17,719 nt of DNA from Rickettsiaceae bacterium (GTDB taxonomy: Bacteria > Pseudomonadota > Alphaproteobacteria > Rickettsiales > Rickettsiaceae), in the NCBI GenBank assembly GCA_021741085.1, contig JAIOYM010000014.1, forward strand, positions 1-17,719. Direction: 5' to 3'. Made by a program: the position numbers and the translations under genes. The notes below the pieces were generated by a model that saw only the letters and a program-made list of their open reading frames with translations, did no database searches and was not told the DNA's origin. Below, in pieces: positions 1 through 7,700 of this stretch; the stretch's first letter is position 1, and every line of letters starts with the position of its first letter.

Positions 1-476
1 GTGTTGTGGGTTGTTATATACACAATAAGGTTGTTGAAGGTGCTGGTAAAATTGCCACTTTGGTGTCTTTGGATTCTAATGGAGATAAAGCAATATTAGA
101 AAGTCTTGCCCAAAATATAGCTATGCATATAACTGCTGCAAATAGTTTGTATTTAGAAAGAAGCGACGTGCCGGCATCAGTTTTAGAAAAAGAGGAAGAA
201 ATATTTGTAGAGCAAACAAAGGCTTTAGGCAAACCTAAAGAGGTTATGGCTAACATTATCAAAAGTAAAATGGAAAGCTTCTTCAAACAGAATGTTTTGC
301 TAGAGCAGCCTTATATTAAGGATACTGCAATATCCGTCCAAGATCTTATTGCAAAAACTTCTAAAGAGTTAGGCGCGGCTATAAAAATCAAAGCTTTTAT
401 TAAATATGTTTTAGGCGAAGGAATAGAATTAGAAAAAAACGACTTTGCTGAAGAAGTTCAAAAAATGATGCAGTAA
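1..476 (+). CDS. tsf: Elongation factor Ts, C-terminal part (5' end outside window)
   Basis: EF-Ts is the nucleotide-exchange factor that releases GDP from EF-Tu during translation elongation. The frame is already open at the left edge (first full codon at position 3), so only about 157 C-terminal residues are present out of the roughly 280-300 usual for the family. Visible EF-Ts features are the YIHNKVVEGAGKIATLVSL strand near the left edge, the AMHITAANSLYL dimerisation-domain helix with the following DVPASVLEKE segment, and the C-terminal LLEQPYIKD and SVQDLIAK motifs. The GTG at position 6 is internal and is not the real start. The upstream partner is normally rpsB, which is not in the window. 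The gene ends at a hairpin (494-522). Identification is firm. Confidence 0.95.
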   Translation, partial: VVGCYIHNKVVEGAGKIATLVSLDSNGDKAILESLAQNIAMHITAANSLYLERSDVPASVLEKEEEIFVEQTKALGKPKEVMANIIKSKMESFFKQNVLLEQPYIKDTAISVQDLIAKTSKELGAAIKIKAFIKYVLGEGIELEKNDFAEEVQKMMQ

Positions 477-493
477 AAATCTCCTCCCTTTTT

Positions 494-524
494 ATACAGC
501 TTGGTAATGAGCTAAGCTGTATTT
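494..524 (+). terminator. Hairpin terminator after tsf
   Basis: A perfect 9-bp inverted repeat (atacagctt at 494-502 and aagctgtat at 514-522) encloses an 11-base loop and starts 17 bases after the tsf stop. A short T-rich run follows on the plus strand. The T tract is weak, so termination may be partial. The hairpin lies between convergent tsf and holC. Confidence 0.55.
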
Positions 525-624
525 ATTCAAAAATACCAAAATAAATCAACAGACTTTGAAAATTCAAAAGAGAAGTGCAAGAATTTTATGAATCTTCTTG
601 AAGTTCTGAATCGTTCTAGCTTGG

Positions 625-1053
625 TTAAGCTTTAATAAAGGCTAATTCATAATTTTCATTTTTCAGCTTCTTATAAAATTCTCTTGCTTCAGAGACAATT
701 AGTGGATCGTTGTTGTTAAATATTACAAGGATTTCTTTGAAATACTTAATGTCGTAGTTGTTGAAACTGAATAAATTATAAAGGATCAATAAATTTGCAT
801 TATTTGGTATTTCTACCCCTGTAGTAATATATAAATTATGGAGCTCGGGTTTGTCATCGAATTTACTACCATGAGGGATGAATGACTTTTTACTAAAAGT
901 CCATAAAACGTCGTTGATTTCTTCTTGCAGATCTTCTGAATTTGTACGCAGTATCATGAAATTTTGTTCCAAATATTTTTGTTCCAAAATTCTGCATAAA
1001 GCTTTAATGTGATTTTCGTCTGTGGTGCTTATGAAATTTATTTTCAAAGTCAT
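625..1053 (-). CDS. holC: DNA polymerase III subunit chi
   Basis: HolC (chi) links the clamp-loader of the DNA polymerase III holoenzyme to single-strand-binding protein. At 142 residues it has the normal family length. The family signature is visible as LWTFSKKSFIPHG at residues 50-62, followed by NNANLLILYN at 84-93, which matches the usual region of buried hydrophobic strands. The start lies 25 bases after the truA stop on the same strand, so the gene is probably the last one of an mscS-truA-holC transcript. No Shine-Dalgarno sequence is visible. Chi is often poorly conserved in reduced genomes, and the C-terminal third is lysine- and asparagine-rich. The family call rests on these two motifs and the length. 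Confidence 0.85.
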   Translation of the reverse strand: MTLKINFISTTDENHIKALCRILEQKYLEQNFMILRTNSEDLQEEINDVLWTFSKKSFIPHGSKFDDKPELHNLYITTGVEIPNNANLLILYNLFSFNNYDIKYFKEILVIFNNNDPLIVSEAREFYKKLKNENYELAFIKA

Positions 1054-1078
1054 AGATTGCTAAATTGGGGTTAGTAAA

Positions 1079-1822
1079 TTAATAGGTTATTTTGTTTAAA
1101 TATAAGCCACAAGCTGGAGAAGTTGCAGCAGCAAATTTTCGATCGCGAAGCTCCAAAACTTGCTTCATATAAGATGCGTCCCATTTTTCAAGACCAACCA
1201 TAACGAGGCTACCAACAAAATTTCTTACCATATGATATAAAAAAGATTTGGCCTCAAAATACAACTCAATAATATTGTTTTCTTCCGTTATTTCTATCGA
1301 GTTAATAGTTTTTACTGGGCTTTTACTGTAGCATCCTTGCGCTCTAAAAGATGAAAAATCATGTGTTCCAATTAGGTGAGTTGCTGCCTTTTGCATTGCT
1401 AGTACATTTAATTTTTCTTTTATCCACCAAGCTCTCTTGCGCATAATTACCGATGGAACTTCACTATTGAAGATTCTATAAACATAGCTGCGACTTTTTG
1501 TAGAAAATCTTGCATGAAAATCAGCTGATACATACTCGCAAGATGTTACCATTATATCATAATTTTTAAGAAAATGATTTGTAGCACTAATAATTACAGA
1601 GGTTTCGTATTTTTTAGGCAAGTCGAAATGCGCTACTTGACCCATTGCATGAACGCCAGCGTCTGTACGCCCAGAAGCATGTAGTGTTGTATAGAATTTA
1701 CTATAACAATAAATTGCATCTTCTATTAACTGTTGAATAGAGGTTCCATTATTTTGTTTTTGCCAACCAACTAAGTTAGTGCCTAGATATTCTATAGTTA
1801 TTTTATATCTGAAGTTTTCCAT
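1079..1822 (-). CDS. truA: tRNA pseudouridine(38-40) synthase
   Basis: TruA converts uridines 38, 39 and 40 in the anticodon stem-loop of many tRNAs to pseudouridine in the cytoplasm. The protein is 247 residues, within the family's usual range. The N-terminal strand ITIEYLGTNLVGWQKQ (8-23) and the catalytic motif GRTDAGVHA (51-59) are intact, with Asp54 as the expected nucleophile. The AAATHLIGTHDFSSFRA region and the C-terminal SFLYHMVRNFVGSLV helix are also typical. The start codon lies 3 bases after the stop of the upstream mscS-like gene, which points to co-transcription and probably translational coupling; no separate ribosome-binding site is visible. Nothing suggests loss of function. 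Confidence 0.96.
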   Translation of the reverse strand: MENFRYKITIEYLGTNLVGWQKQNNGTSIQQLIEDAIYCYSKFYTTLHASGRTDAGVHAMGQVAHFDLPKKYETSVIISATNHFLKNYDIMVTSCEYVSADFHARFSTKSRSYVYRIFNSEVPSVIMRKRAWWIKEKLNVLAMQKAATHLIGTHDFSSFRAQGCYSKSPVKTINSIEITEENNIIELYFEAKSFLYHMVRNFVGSLVMVGLEKWDASYMKQVLELRDRKFAAATSPACGLYLNKITY

Positions 1823-1825
1823 AAA

Positions 1826-2863
1826 TTAAAAGCTTGTAGTTACATTGGCGCTTGAACCAGGATATTCAGACGCAAACAAAGTATAAACTTTCTGTATAAA
1901 TTCTTGTTTTATAGAATTGGAATTTTCTTTTAGCTTGTATGTGTATAAAAATTTTAAGGTTATAAAATTATAACCAATTTTTTTTACTTCCATAGAAACA
2001 TTTTCTACCTTAAGGAGAGTTGAAGAAGAATATAAAGAAGTTTTCAACGAGTCCATTAGTTTTTCTATTATACCATCGGGCTTTATGTTGGTAATATTCA
2101 CATTCAATTCCAAAGCCTTATAAGGCGTTTTAGTATAATTTGTTACAATTGATTCTGCCAATTTAAAATTAGGAATAAAAATTATATTATGATCTGAGGA
2201 AAGAATTCTTGTAGATCTGAATCCAACATACTCTATTATGCCATCAATATTATCTATTTTTATATGGTCTCCTTCTGCAAAAACATTATCAAGTAATATA
2301 GTAATTGTAGCAAAAAAGTTCTTTAGAGAGTCTTGAGCAGCAAGACCCAATGCTATCCCAGCAAGACCCAAACCAGCTGCTAAACCAACAACATTAATGC
2401 CTAAAATATTTAAAATGGCTATTATAGCAAAAAGTGTAATACATATTCTGCCAATTTTTAGTAAGAATACAACAACTTCTTCATTCAACCGCTCTCTTTT
2501 TAGTGCTTCGTGTTTTCTTTTGTTTAAAAAATGTGGAATCATAAAACCAGCCAGGGAGTAACCCGCCCAAGCTGTAGTAGTTACAATAAAGAGATTGAAG
2601 CTTTTCAATATAGCCCAATCTAAATAGTTAAAATGATATTGTATGGTAAACAAATAGGAAATAAAAATAATTAAACCAATAACAAAAACTTTAGCGGGTT
2701 TCAGAATGGGTTGAAAAAAAATTATATTAATTTTTAGGGCTATAGAAGCGAGGACAAATGACCAATGACATATCTTTTCAATTAATTTATTGCCTAAAAA
2801 GCTAATTATGGTAATTACAAAAAACAATATTAATGCGTAGTCTATAGAGTGGAATGAATACAT
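1826..2863 (-). CDS. MscS-family small-conductance mechanosensitive channel
   Basis: This inner-membrane channel opens under membrane tension to release osmolytes during hypo-osmotic shock. At 345 residues it is longer than E. coli MscS (286) because it has extra N-terminal membrane spans: hydrophobic segments run at about 8-24, 34-50, 57-76, 87-110 and 129-152. The pore-lining helix is clear at 157-178 with its Gly/Ala pattern (VVGLAAGLGLAGIALGLAAQ). It is followed by DSLKNFFATITILLDNVFAEGD and the beta domain (GIIEYVGFRSTRI, then IIFIPNFKLAESIVTNYT). It precedes truA by 3 bases. About 100 bases separate it from aatA upstream, and that gap contains a strong hairpin, so it may have its own promoter. 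The family is certain; the subfamily is not. Confidence 0.93.
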   Translation of the reverse strand: MYSFHSIDYALILFFVITIISFLGNKLIEKICHWSFVLASIALKINIIFFQPILKPAKVFVIGLIIFISYLFTIQYHFNYLDWAILKSFNLFIVTTTAWAGYSLAGFMIPHFLNKRKHEALKRERLNEEVVVFLLKIGRICITLFAIIAILNILGINVVGLAAGLGLAGIALGLAAQDSLKNFFATITILLDNVFAEGDHIKIDNIDGIIEYVGFRSTRILSSDHNIIFIPNFKLAESIVTNYTKTPYKALELNVNITNIKPDGIIEKLMDSLKTSLYSSSTLLKVENVSMEVKKIGYNFITLKFLYTYKLKENSNSIKQEFIQKVYTLFASEYPGSSANVTTSF

Positions 2864-2915
2864 ATAGATCTATTTTTTTGATAAAATGGCTTAGGCACAA
2901 TAATAATATTGTATA

Positions 2916-2953
2916 GCAAAACTTAAAAAAATGGTGAGTTTTTTAAATTTTGC
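2916..2953 (-). terminator. Long hairpin between aatA and the MscS gene
   Basis: Ten bases after the aatA stop is an inverted repeat with outer arms gcaaaa (2916-2921) and ttttgc (2948-2953). There is one C/A mismatch, then inner arms ttaaaaaa (2923-2930) and ttttttaa (2939-2946), with an 8-base loop. The U-rich part is inside the arm rather than after it, so this may stabilise the aatA 3' end or attenuate read-through instead of acting as a classic intrinsic terminator. Confidence 0.45.
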
Positions 2954-2962
2954 TAAAGCTAG

Positions 2963-4162
2963 CTATGTAAGTAAATCACATGCTTTAACTATTTGCTTGC
3001 AGCCATTTTCTAACAATTCAAAACTAGTGGCGTAAGATAATCTAAAAAATCCTTCAGCTCCAAAAGCTATTCCTGGTACTACCGCTACCTCTGCATATTC
3101 AAGTAAATACTTAGCGAAATCGTTATCGTTCGTTATAACTTCTCCAGCTGGAGTTTTTTTGCCAAAGAAATTTCTACAAGAAGGAAATAGGTAAAAAGCA
3201 CCTTCAGGAGCAAAAATTTCGATATCCTTTTGTAGCTGGAGTAATTTTACGCATAGGTCGCGTTTTTCTTGAAAAATTTTAGCATTAGTTTTAATAAAAT
3301 CTTGAGTCCCCTCTAATGCTTCAAGCGCTGCATATTGGCTTATAGAACATGGATTAGAAGTGCTTTGAGATTGTATTATTGCCATAGCATCAATTAGATT
3401 TTTTGGTCCAGCTCCATAACCTATACGCCAGCCTGTCATAGAATATGCTTTCGAAACACCATTTACTATAAATATTCTTTCCTTTAAGTCGGGAGCTATT
3501 TGGGCTAAGGTATAAAAAGTAAAATTATCAAATATTATATGCTCATATATATCATCAGACATTATATATACATTTGGATATTTACGCAGTACTACAGCAA
3601 ATTCTTCTAGTTCTTCTTTAGTATAGGTTACACCAGTTGGATTGCTAGGGGAGCATAAGATAAGCCATTTAGTTTTTTCTGATATATTTTGTTCTAATTG
3701 CTGGGGAGTTAGTTTAAATTTATTTTCAAAACTAGTCCCAATAATTTGTGGAGTTCCTTCAGCAAGAGCCACCATGTCGGGATATGAAACCCAATAAGGC
3801 GCAGGAATAAGAACTTCGTCTCCTTTATTTAAAGAAGCCATAAATAAGTTATATATGACTTGTTTAGCACCAGCGCCAACTATTATTTCATCTAGGTTGA
3901 ACTGCAAACCATTTTCTCGTAAAAACTTGCTAGACACAGCTTTTTTTAAATCAACTATGCCATCAATATTTGTATATTTAGTACGACCTTGATTAATAGC
4001 GATGATAGCTTTATCTTTAATATTATCTGGTGTGTCAAAGTCTGGCTCCCCTACACTTAAAGATATAATATTTTTACCTTGAGCTTTAAGTGCATTAGCT
4101 TTTTTAGAAATTTCCAAAGTAGGAGAAGGTTTTATGAATTTTAATTTTTCTGCTATTAACAT
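2963..4162 (-). CDS. aatA: Aspartate (aspartate/prephenate) aminotransferase, PLP-dependent class I
   Basis: This enzyme transfers the amino group between aspartate and 2-oxoglutarate, linking the TCA cycle to amino-acid metabolism. Family members in Rickettsiales are annotated as aspartate/prephenate aminotransferase. The 399-residue length is normal. Landmarks in order: SLSVGEPDFDTP (34-45), VGAGAKQVIYN (95-105), PAPYWVSYPDM (120-130), SPSNPTGV (171-178), MSDDIYEHI (201-209) and the PLP Schiff-base motif NGVSKAYSMTGWRIGY (234-249) with Lys238. The C-terminal RLSYATS is also present, where the substrate-carboxylate arginine is expected. It is the first gene of the minus-strand group and faces the divergent methyltransferase across a 261-base gap. 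The substrate beyond aspartate cannot be fixed by eye. Confidence 0.93.
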   Translation of the reverse strand: MLIAEKLKFIKPSPTLEISKKANALKAQGKNIISLSVGEPDFDTPDNIKDKAIIAINQGRTKYTNIDGIVDLKKAVSSKFLRENGLQFNLDEIIVGAGAKQVIYNLFMASLNKGDEVLIPAPYWVSYPDMVALAEGTPQIIGTSFENKFKLTPQQLEQNISEKTKWLILCSPSNPTGVTYTKEELEEFAVVLRKYPNVYIMSDDIYEHIIFDNFTFYTLAQIAPDLKERIFIVNGVSKAYSMTGWRIGYGAGPKNLIDAMAIIQSQSTSNPCSISQYAALEALEGTQDFIKTNAKIFQEKRDLCVKLLQLQKDIEIFAPEGAFYLFPSCRNFFGKKTPAGEVITNDNDFAKYLLEYAEVAVVPGIAFGAEGFFRLSYATSFELLENGCKQIVKACDLLT

Positions 4163-4423
4163 AAGTAGATTTAGTTATTAAAAACTTGATTATGGTTTAT
4201 TTGTATGAAAAACTAACATAAGTTGCAGTTTTTGTATTAATGTACAATTTTTAGCTGATGTGCTGAAATATGATATAGTACAAATTTTTTATAAAACTGG
4301 TATGTTAATTTTTTGCTGATAAAGGGCAATAAAACTGATAGTTTGTTTTAGGTGCTTTTTAAAATTACACAACATTTTGCCGAGACAGTATAAAAGTCTT
4401 ACTACAACTCAATATTATAAAAT
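4163..4423. other. Divergent intergenic region between aatA and the TPR-methyltransferase
   Basis: These 261 AT-rich bases separate two divergent genes, so each gene should have a promoter here. No convincing coding frame, tRNA or structured RNA is visible. A weak pair TTGCCG (4377-4382) and TACTAC (4400-4405), 17 bases apart, could drive the rightward gene, placing its start near 4412. This is only a guess in DNA this rich in A and T. No confident leftward promoter for aatA was found. Confidence 0.3.
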
Positions 4424-5431
4424 ATGCATAACATTCTGAAGAAATTTTCAAGATTCATCAATGATATATATTCAAAAATAAAATCTTTTCTTATAAATTT
4501 CCCTAGCTTTTGCCAAGAGCAATATAACAAATTGATAATTAACACCAAAGATATGGTAGTTAAATTTAATAATTTACGCAATACAAATCTTGATCTAGCC
4601 AAATATCATTTGCTAGAGGGAAGAATTTTTGATGCTAAATTACGTTTGGGGATATTAAATAGATTTATAACAAAGAACGACAAAGAGGTTATAAATTTAT
4701 TGGGTTGGACTTATTATATTGATGGGGATATAGATAAAGCATTTAAATATTTTACTTTAGCAAATGAAGTAAAAATGGTAAATTTTCTTAGTAATACAGA
4801 TGCTTGTGAACAAATCCCTTTAGAGATATATAGATCTAGGAAATCTTGGCAAGCTAATTATTATGATAGTTTGTTTTTGGAAGGTAGAAACTACTTGCCA
4901 CATAAAGTTTATGAATTGCTTGTTGAATTTATGCCCGTAAGGCAGTCGCGTAAAATTCTCGATTTGGGTGCTGCTACAGGGATTATGGCTAGTGAATTCT
5001 TGAACAACAAGACAGGTGATGAATTATTTGCTGTAGAAAACAGCGAGGCTATGATTAATCACATCAACAAATTTTACAAAAATTTGTACGAAAAGATCTA
5101 TTATGAAGATACAATAGACTTCTTGCTTCATAATCAGGAAAAATTTGATATTATTTTGAGTTTTTGTAGTTTAGATTTTGTTAAAGACCTCAGTTTACCC
5201 CTTAAAAATATTTACGAATGTTTAAATGAAGGTGGAGTTTTTTGCTTAACTCTGTCAACTAATCTAGAGAAAACAAAATTAAGTTTAAATTTAGCTAATT
5301 TTGTGTATCATTTGAATGATGTTATTAAAATCTTAGAAAAAATAGGTTATTTTATTTTGACCCAGAACACTAGCAAAATAAGGAATATTGAATACACAAC
5401 TATAATAGCTAAAAACAATTATTATAATTGA
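4424..5431 (+). CDS. TPR-containing SAM-dependent methyltransferase
   Basis: The product is a two-part protein of 335 residues. Residues about 53-115 form helical TPR-like repeats (AKYHLLEGRIFDAKLRLGIL, then INLLGWTYYIDGDIDKAFKY). Residues about 160-330 form a class I methyltransferase. Motif I is ILDLGAATGIMA (178-189), the acidic end of the next strand is at AVEN (203-206), FDIILSFCSLDFV (241-253) is the motif II-like strand, and LNEGGVFCLTLS (267-278) is the usual post-II turn. The N-terminal 50 residues are basic and amphipathic. The substrate is unknown. It is one base upstream of the mlaA-like gene, so the two are almost certainly co-transcribed. Its position beside envelope genes allows, but does not prove, a role in modifying an envelope or ribosomal target. 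No Shine-Dalgarno sequence supports the chosen ATG. Confidence 0.8.
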   Translation: MHNILKKFSRFINDIYSKIKSFLINFPSFCQEQYNKLIINTKDMVVKFNNLRNTNLDLAKYHLLEGRIFDAKLRLGILNRFITKNDKEVINLLGWTYYIDGDIDKAFKYFTLANEVKMVNFLSNTDACEQIPLEIYRSRKSWQANYYDSLFLEGRNYLPHKVYELLVEFMPVRQSRKILDLGAATGIMASEFLNNKTGDELFAVENSEAMINHINKFYKNLYEKIYYEDTIDFLLHNQEKFDIILSFCSLDFVKDLSLPLKNIYECLNEGGVFCLTLSTNLEKTKLSLNLANFVYHLNDVIKILEKIGYFILTQNTSKIRNIEYTTIIAKNNYYN

Positions 5432-5432
5432 T

Positions 5433-6236
5433 ATGAAGGTAGATAATTATCAAAGATATATTCTTAATATATCTTTATCCTTTGTTATTTTATTTTGTTT
5501 TTCAAATTACATGCAAGCTCTGGATAACAGTGCGGCTATAGAAAATTATAGCGAATATGAAGATAATTATACTAATGATTGCGATAGTGTAAATGATCCT
5601 TTCGAGTCTTTTAATAGAAAAATATTAGATTTTAATATGGTCTTGAATAGGTCGTTTATAAATAAATTTGCTAAGGTTTATAGGGCAAACACTTCCCCTG
5701 AAGTAAAAATTGCTTTTGGTAATTTTATTAACAATTTATATATGCCAAATACTATAGTCAATAGTTTTTTACAGGGTGATATAAACAACGGGGTGCGAGG
5801 TGTTTGGAAGATGGTCATAAATTCTACATTTGGTATGTTTGGTTTTCGTGATGTAGCAATTAAAGTGGGTATAACTGCAAACAACACGACTTTCGGTGAA
5901 ACATTAGCCAGATATGGTTTTTATCGGGGGCCTTATATTATGTTGCCAATATTTGGTCCTTCAACTGTTGGCAATTCATTAGATATGGCTATAAATTTTT
6001 TTGATCTATTTAATCCAGTCTTATACAACACCCCTACTTCTATTAATTATATTATTAAAACTTCGTCTGTTATAGTTAAACTGAATACAAATCGTAATTT
6101 ATTGACAGATTTAGATGCACAATCGGCAGATTTATACAGTACACTTCGTAGCATGTATTGGCAGAATCTTAAGGCAAAAAGTAAATATCCAAGTTCTAAT
6201 AGATGCCAAAATAACACAAATATCTATAAAGATTGA
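5433..6236 (+). CDS. mlaA: MlaA/VacJ-family outer-membrane lipid asymmetry protein
   Basis: MlaA removes misplaced phospholipids from the outer leaflet of the outer membrane and hands them to the periplasmic Mla system. The 267-residue length is near that of E. coli MlaA (251). The family signature NDPFESFNRKI is at 54-64. Later blocks include FINNLYMPNTIVNSFLQGD (98-116), NSTFGMFGFRDVA (130-142), TFGETLARYGFYRGPYIMLPIFGPST (153-178) and DLFNP (191-195). The N-terminus has a hydrophobic signal (about 9-30), but no good lipobox: the only cysteine in it (Cys22) is preceded by phenylalanine. The protein may therefore be cleaved by signal peptidase I after the MQA segment rather than be lipidated. 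It starts one base after the methyltransferase stop. No other mla genes are in the window. Confidence 0.92.
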   Translation: MKVDNYQRYILNISLSFVILFCFSNYMQALDNSAAIENYSEYEDNYTNDCDSVNDPFESFNRKILDFNMVLNRSFINKFAKVYRANTSPEVKIAFGNFINNLYMPNTIVNSFLQGDINNGVRGVWKMVINSTFGMFGFRDVAIKVGITANNTTFGETLARYGFYRGPYIMLPIFGPSTVGNSLDMAINFFDLFNPVLYNTPTSINYIIKTSSVIVKLNTNRNLLTDLDAQSADLYSTLRSMYWQNLKAKSKYPSSNRCQNNTNIYKD

Positions 6237-6269
6237 TAATAGAAAATAGTAATTATAAAAATTTCAACA

Positions 6270-6422
6270 ATGGATTATACAGAACCTAAGAAAAACAAGG
6301 TGCAAACATCTCAGCAGAAGCGCGCAGAGGCTTTAAAAATGAATTTATTGAGACGCAAAAAATCTCAGTCTATATCGTTAGGTAACAATGTTGATAATAA
6401 CAGCATAAAAAATAATCACTAA
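6270..6422 (+). CDS. Small basic hypothetical protein, 50 aa
   Basis: This short frame begins with ATG 33 bases after mlaA and ends 79 bases before virB8. The product begins MDYTEPKKNK and contains QQKRAEALKMNLLRRKKSQ at about 15-33, a strongly basic amphipathic helix, followed by an Asn-rich tail. The RAEAL..NL.RRK pattern resembles short uncharacterised proteins found widely in alphaproteobacteria, which supports it being a real gene; that resemblance is from memory and not searched. It has no signal peptide or membrane span, so it is not the VirB7 lipoprotein one might expect near virB8. Function unknown. Confidence 0.6.
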   Translation: MDYTEPKKNKVQTSQQKRAEALKMNLLRRKKSQSISLGNNVDNNSIKNNH

Positions 6423-6501
6423 GACACAAATTTTATTAGAGTTTGTATTTTTATTGTTGTAAAGTTACTATTAGTAGTAGTAATAATAATACGACAAAAT
6501 A

Positions 6502-7236
6502 ATGCTGAAAATCGGTGATTTTTTTAAAAAATCTTCAAACGAAAATGCTCTAGCGGAAACAGAAAATAACGCAAGTAAATCTGTTAGTTATGTTAAAGAC
6601 AGCAACTCCATAAAACCCAAGGGTTGGTATGAAGAACGTTATGAAATATTATTAGTTCAGCGTAATATTTTATCATTTTTATTTGTAGTTTCCCTCTTAG
6701 GTATAGTGCTATCTATAATAGCCGTTTTAAAGATTTCTACTTCCAAGGAATTTGATCCTTTTGTAATATCAATAGATGAAAAAACAGGTTTGACAACAGT
6801 AGTAAAACCACTAAGTAGAGACATTCTTTTGTCTGATAGGTCTTTAAGTCAGTATTTCATTAAAAGATATATTTCAGCAAGAGAAACTTATAATGTTGCA
6901 GATTTTAATTCTCAAAGTCGTTCTACTGTAAGAGTTTTGTCAAATAATAATGTTTATTGGCAATATGTAGGTTACATTAGAGATAACGACCCTTCAAAAA
7001 AATATGCGGATAAAAATTCCACTTATTTGACTGTAAAATCCTGGTCTCAAATGGACAAAAACAAATATATAGTTCGTTTTACTATTACAGAAACTCAGGG
7101 AGAGATGAAAACATATAATAAAATTGCTATCGTAGTCATAGACTATATAACAATCGAGTTAACTCCGCAGGAGTTAGATATTAACCCAGTAGGTTTTCAA
7201 GTAAATGCATATAAGGTAGATGATGATAACAGCTAA
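6502..7236 (+). CDS. virB8: Type IV secretion system protein VirB8
   Basis: VirB8 is the bitopic inner-membrane scaffold of the type IV secretion system and dimerises through its periplasmic domain. The 244-residue protein has a cytosolic tail ending in the family's GWYEERYE motif (41-48), one membrane span at about 56-76, and an NTF2-like periplasmic domain starting at SKEFDPFVISID. Later family features include DRSLSQYFIKRYISARETYN and the final NPVGFQVNAYKV strand. It starts the block virB8-virB9-virB10-virB11, overlapping virB9 by 17 bases. No clear Shine-Dalgarno sequence is present. A weak pair TTGTAA (6457-6462) and TAATAA (6481-6486) upstream could be a promoter giving a very short leader. 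Rickettsiales usually carry two virB8 copies; which one this is cannot be told by eye. Confidence 0.93.
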   Translation: MLKIGDFFKKSSNENALAETENNASKSVSYVKDSNSIKPKGWYEERYEILLVQRNILSFLFVVSLLGIVLSIIAVLKISTSKEFDPFVISIDEKTGLTTVVKPLSRDILLSDRSLSQYFIKRYISARETYNVADFNSQSRSTVRVLSNNNVYWQYVGYIRDNDPSKKYADKNSTYLTVKSWSQMDKNKYIVRFTITETQGEMKTYNKIAIVVIDYITIELTPQELDINPVGFQVNAYKVDDDNS

Positions 7237-7681
7237 CATTTCATTAAAGAATCTCGGTAAATTAGTTACTATTTTAATAATTTTTGCTTTTAGCGCTGCT
7301 GCAAATAGTGAAAAAGGCAAAATACCTCTTTCTACTGATAGTAGAATTAAAACTTATGTTTACAATTCTAATGAGGTGTATCTGCTGCCATTAGCTTTGA
7401 ATCATCAATGCATAATAGAGGTAGCTAAAAACGAAAAAATACAAACTATTTCTTTGGGTGAAAGATATGCTTGGGATATGAAAATAATAAATAATCGTCT
7501 TTTTATTAAGGCTATAGAAAAAAACGTTAAGACTAATATGGTTTTGATAACAAATAAGCGCATGTATTATTTTGATGTAATTTCTAAGGATGTAAACGAT
7601 GATGAAAATTTAAAAGAGTTCGGTGGAGATATAGTTTATCGCATGAATTTTGTTTATCCAGAGCAAAAATCTTATGATTAA
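7220..7681 (+). CDS. virB9: Short VirB9 (N-terminal CagX/VirB9 domain only)
   Basis: VirB9 normally forms the periplasmic and outer-membrane layers of the T4SS core complex with VirB7 and VirB10. This 153-residue product has a signal peptide (hydrophobic 12-28, likely cleavage after SAAA) and the N-terminal beta domain: STDSRIKTYVYNSNEVYLLPL (38-58), GERYAWDM (80-87), and the closing VYRMNFVYPE (139-148). It then stops, whereas full-length VirB9 continues for about 100-120 residues with the C-terminal domain that binds VirB7 and the VirB10 barrel. Only 19 bases separate its stop from virB10, so no remnant of that domain follows. It resembles the short VirB9-2 type of Rickettsiales. Overlap with virB8 and the AAGG at 7213-7216 support this start. 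Confidence 0.85.
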   Translation: MMITANISLKNLGKLVTILIIFAFSAAANSEKGKIPLSTDSRIKTYVYNSNEVYLLPLALNHQCIIEVAKNEKIQTISLGERYAWDMKIINNRLFIKAIEKNVKTNMVLITNKRMYYFDVISKDVNDDENLKEFGGDIVYRMNFVYPEQKSYD

Positions 7682-7700
7682 TATAAGTTAGGATATAAAG

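Noticed and set aside
588..635. Fifteen-codon plus-strand frame near the holC stop
   Set aside because: Very short, no ribosome-binding site, overlaps the end of holC.
6426..6451. acaaa/tttgt hairpin with T run after the 50-aa frame
   Set aside because: A 5-bp A/T stem with an 11-base loop is expected by chance in DNA this AT-rich.
6465..6483. ttacta/tagtaa inverted repeat just upstream of virB8 as a possible operator
   Set aside because: It is made of low-complexity tag/taa triplets, and no regulator or second copy supports it.
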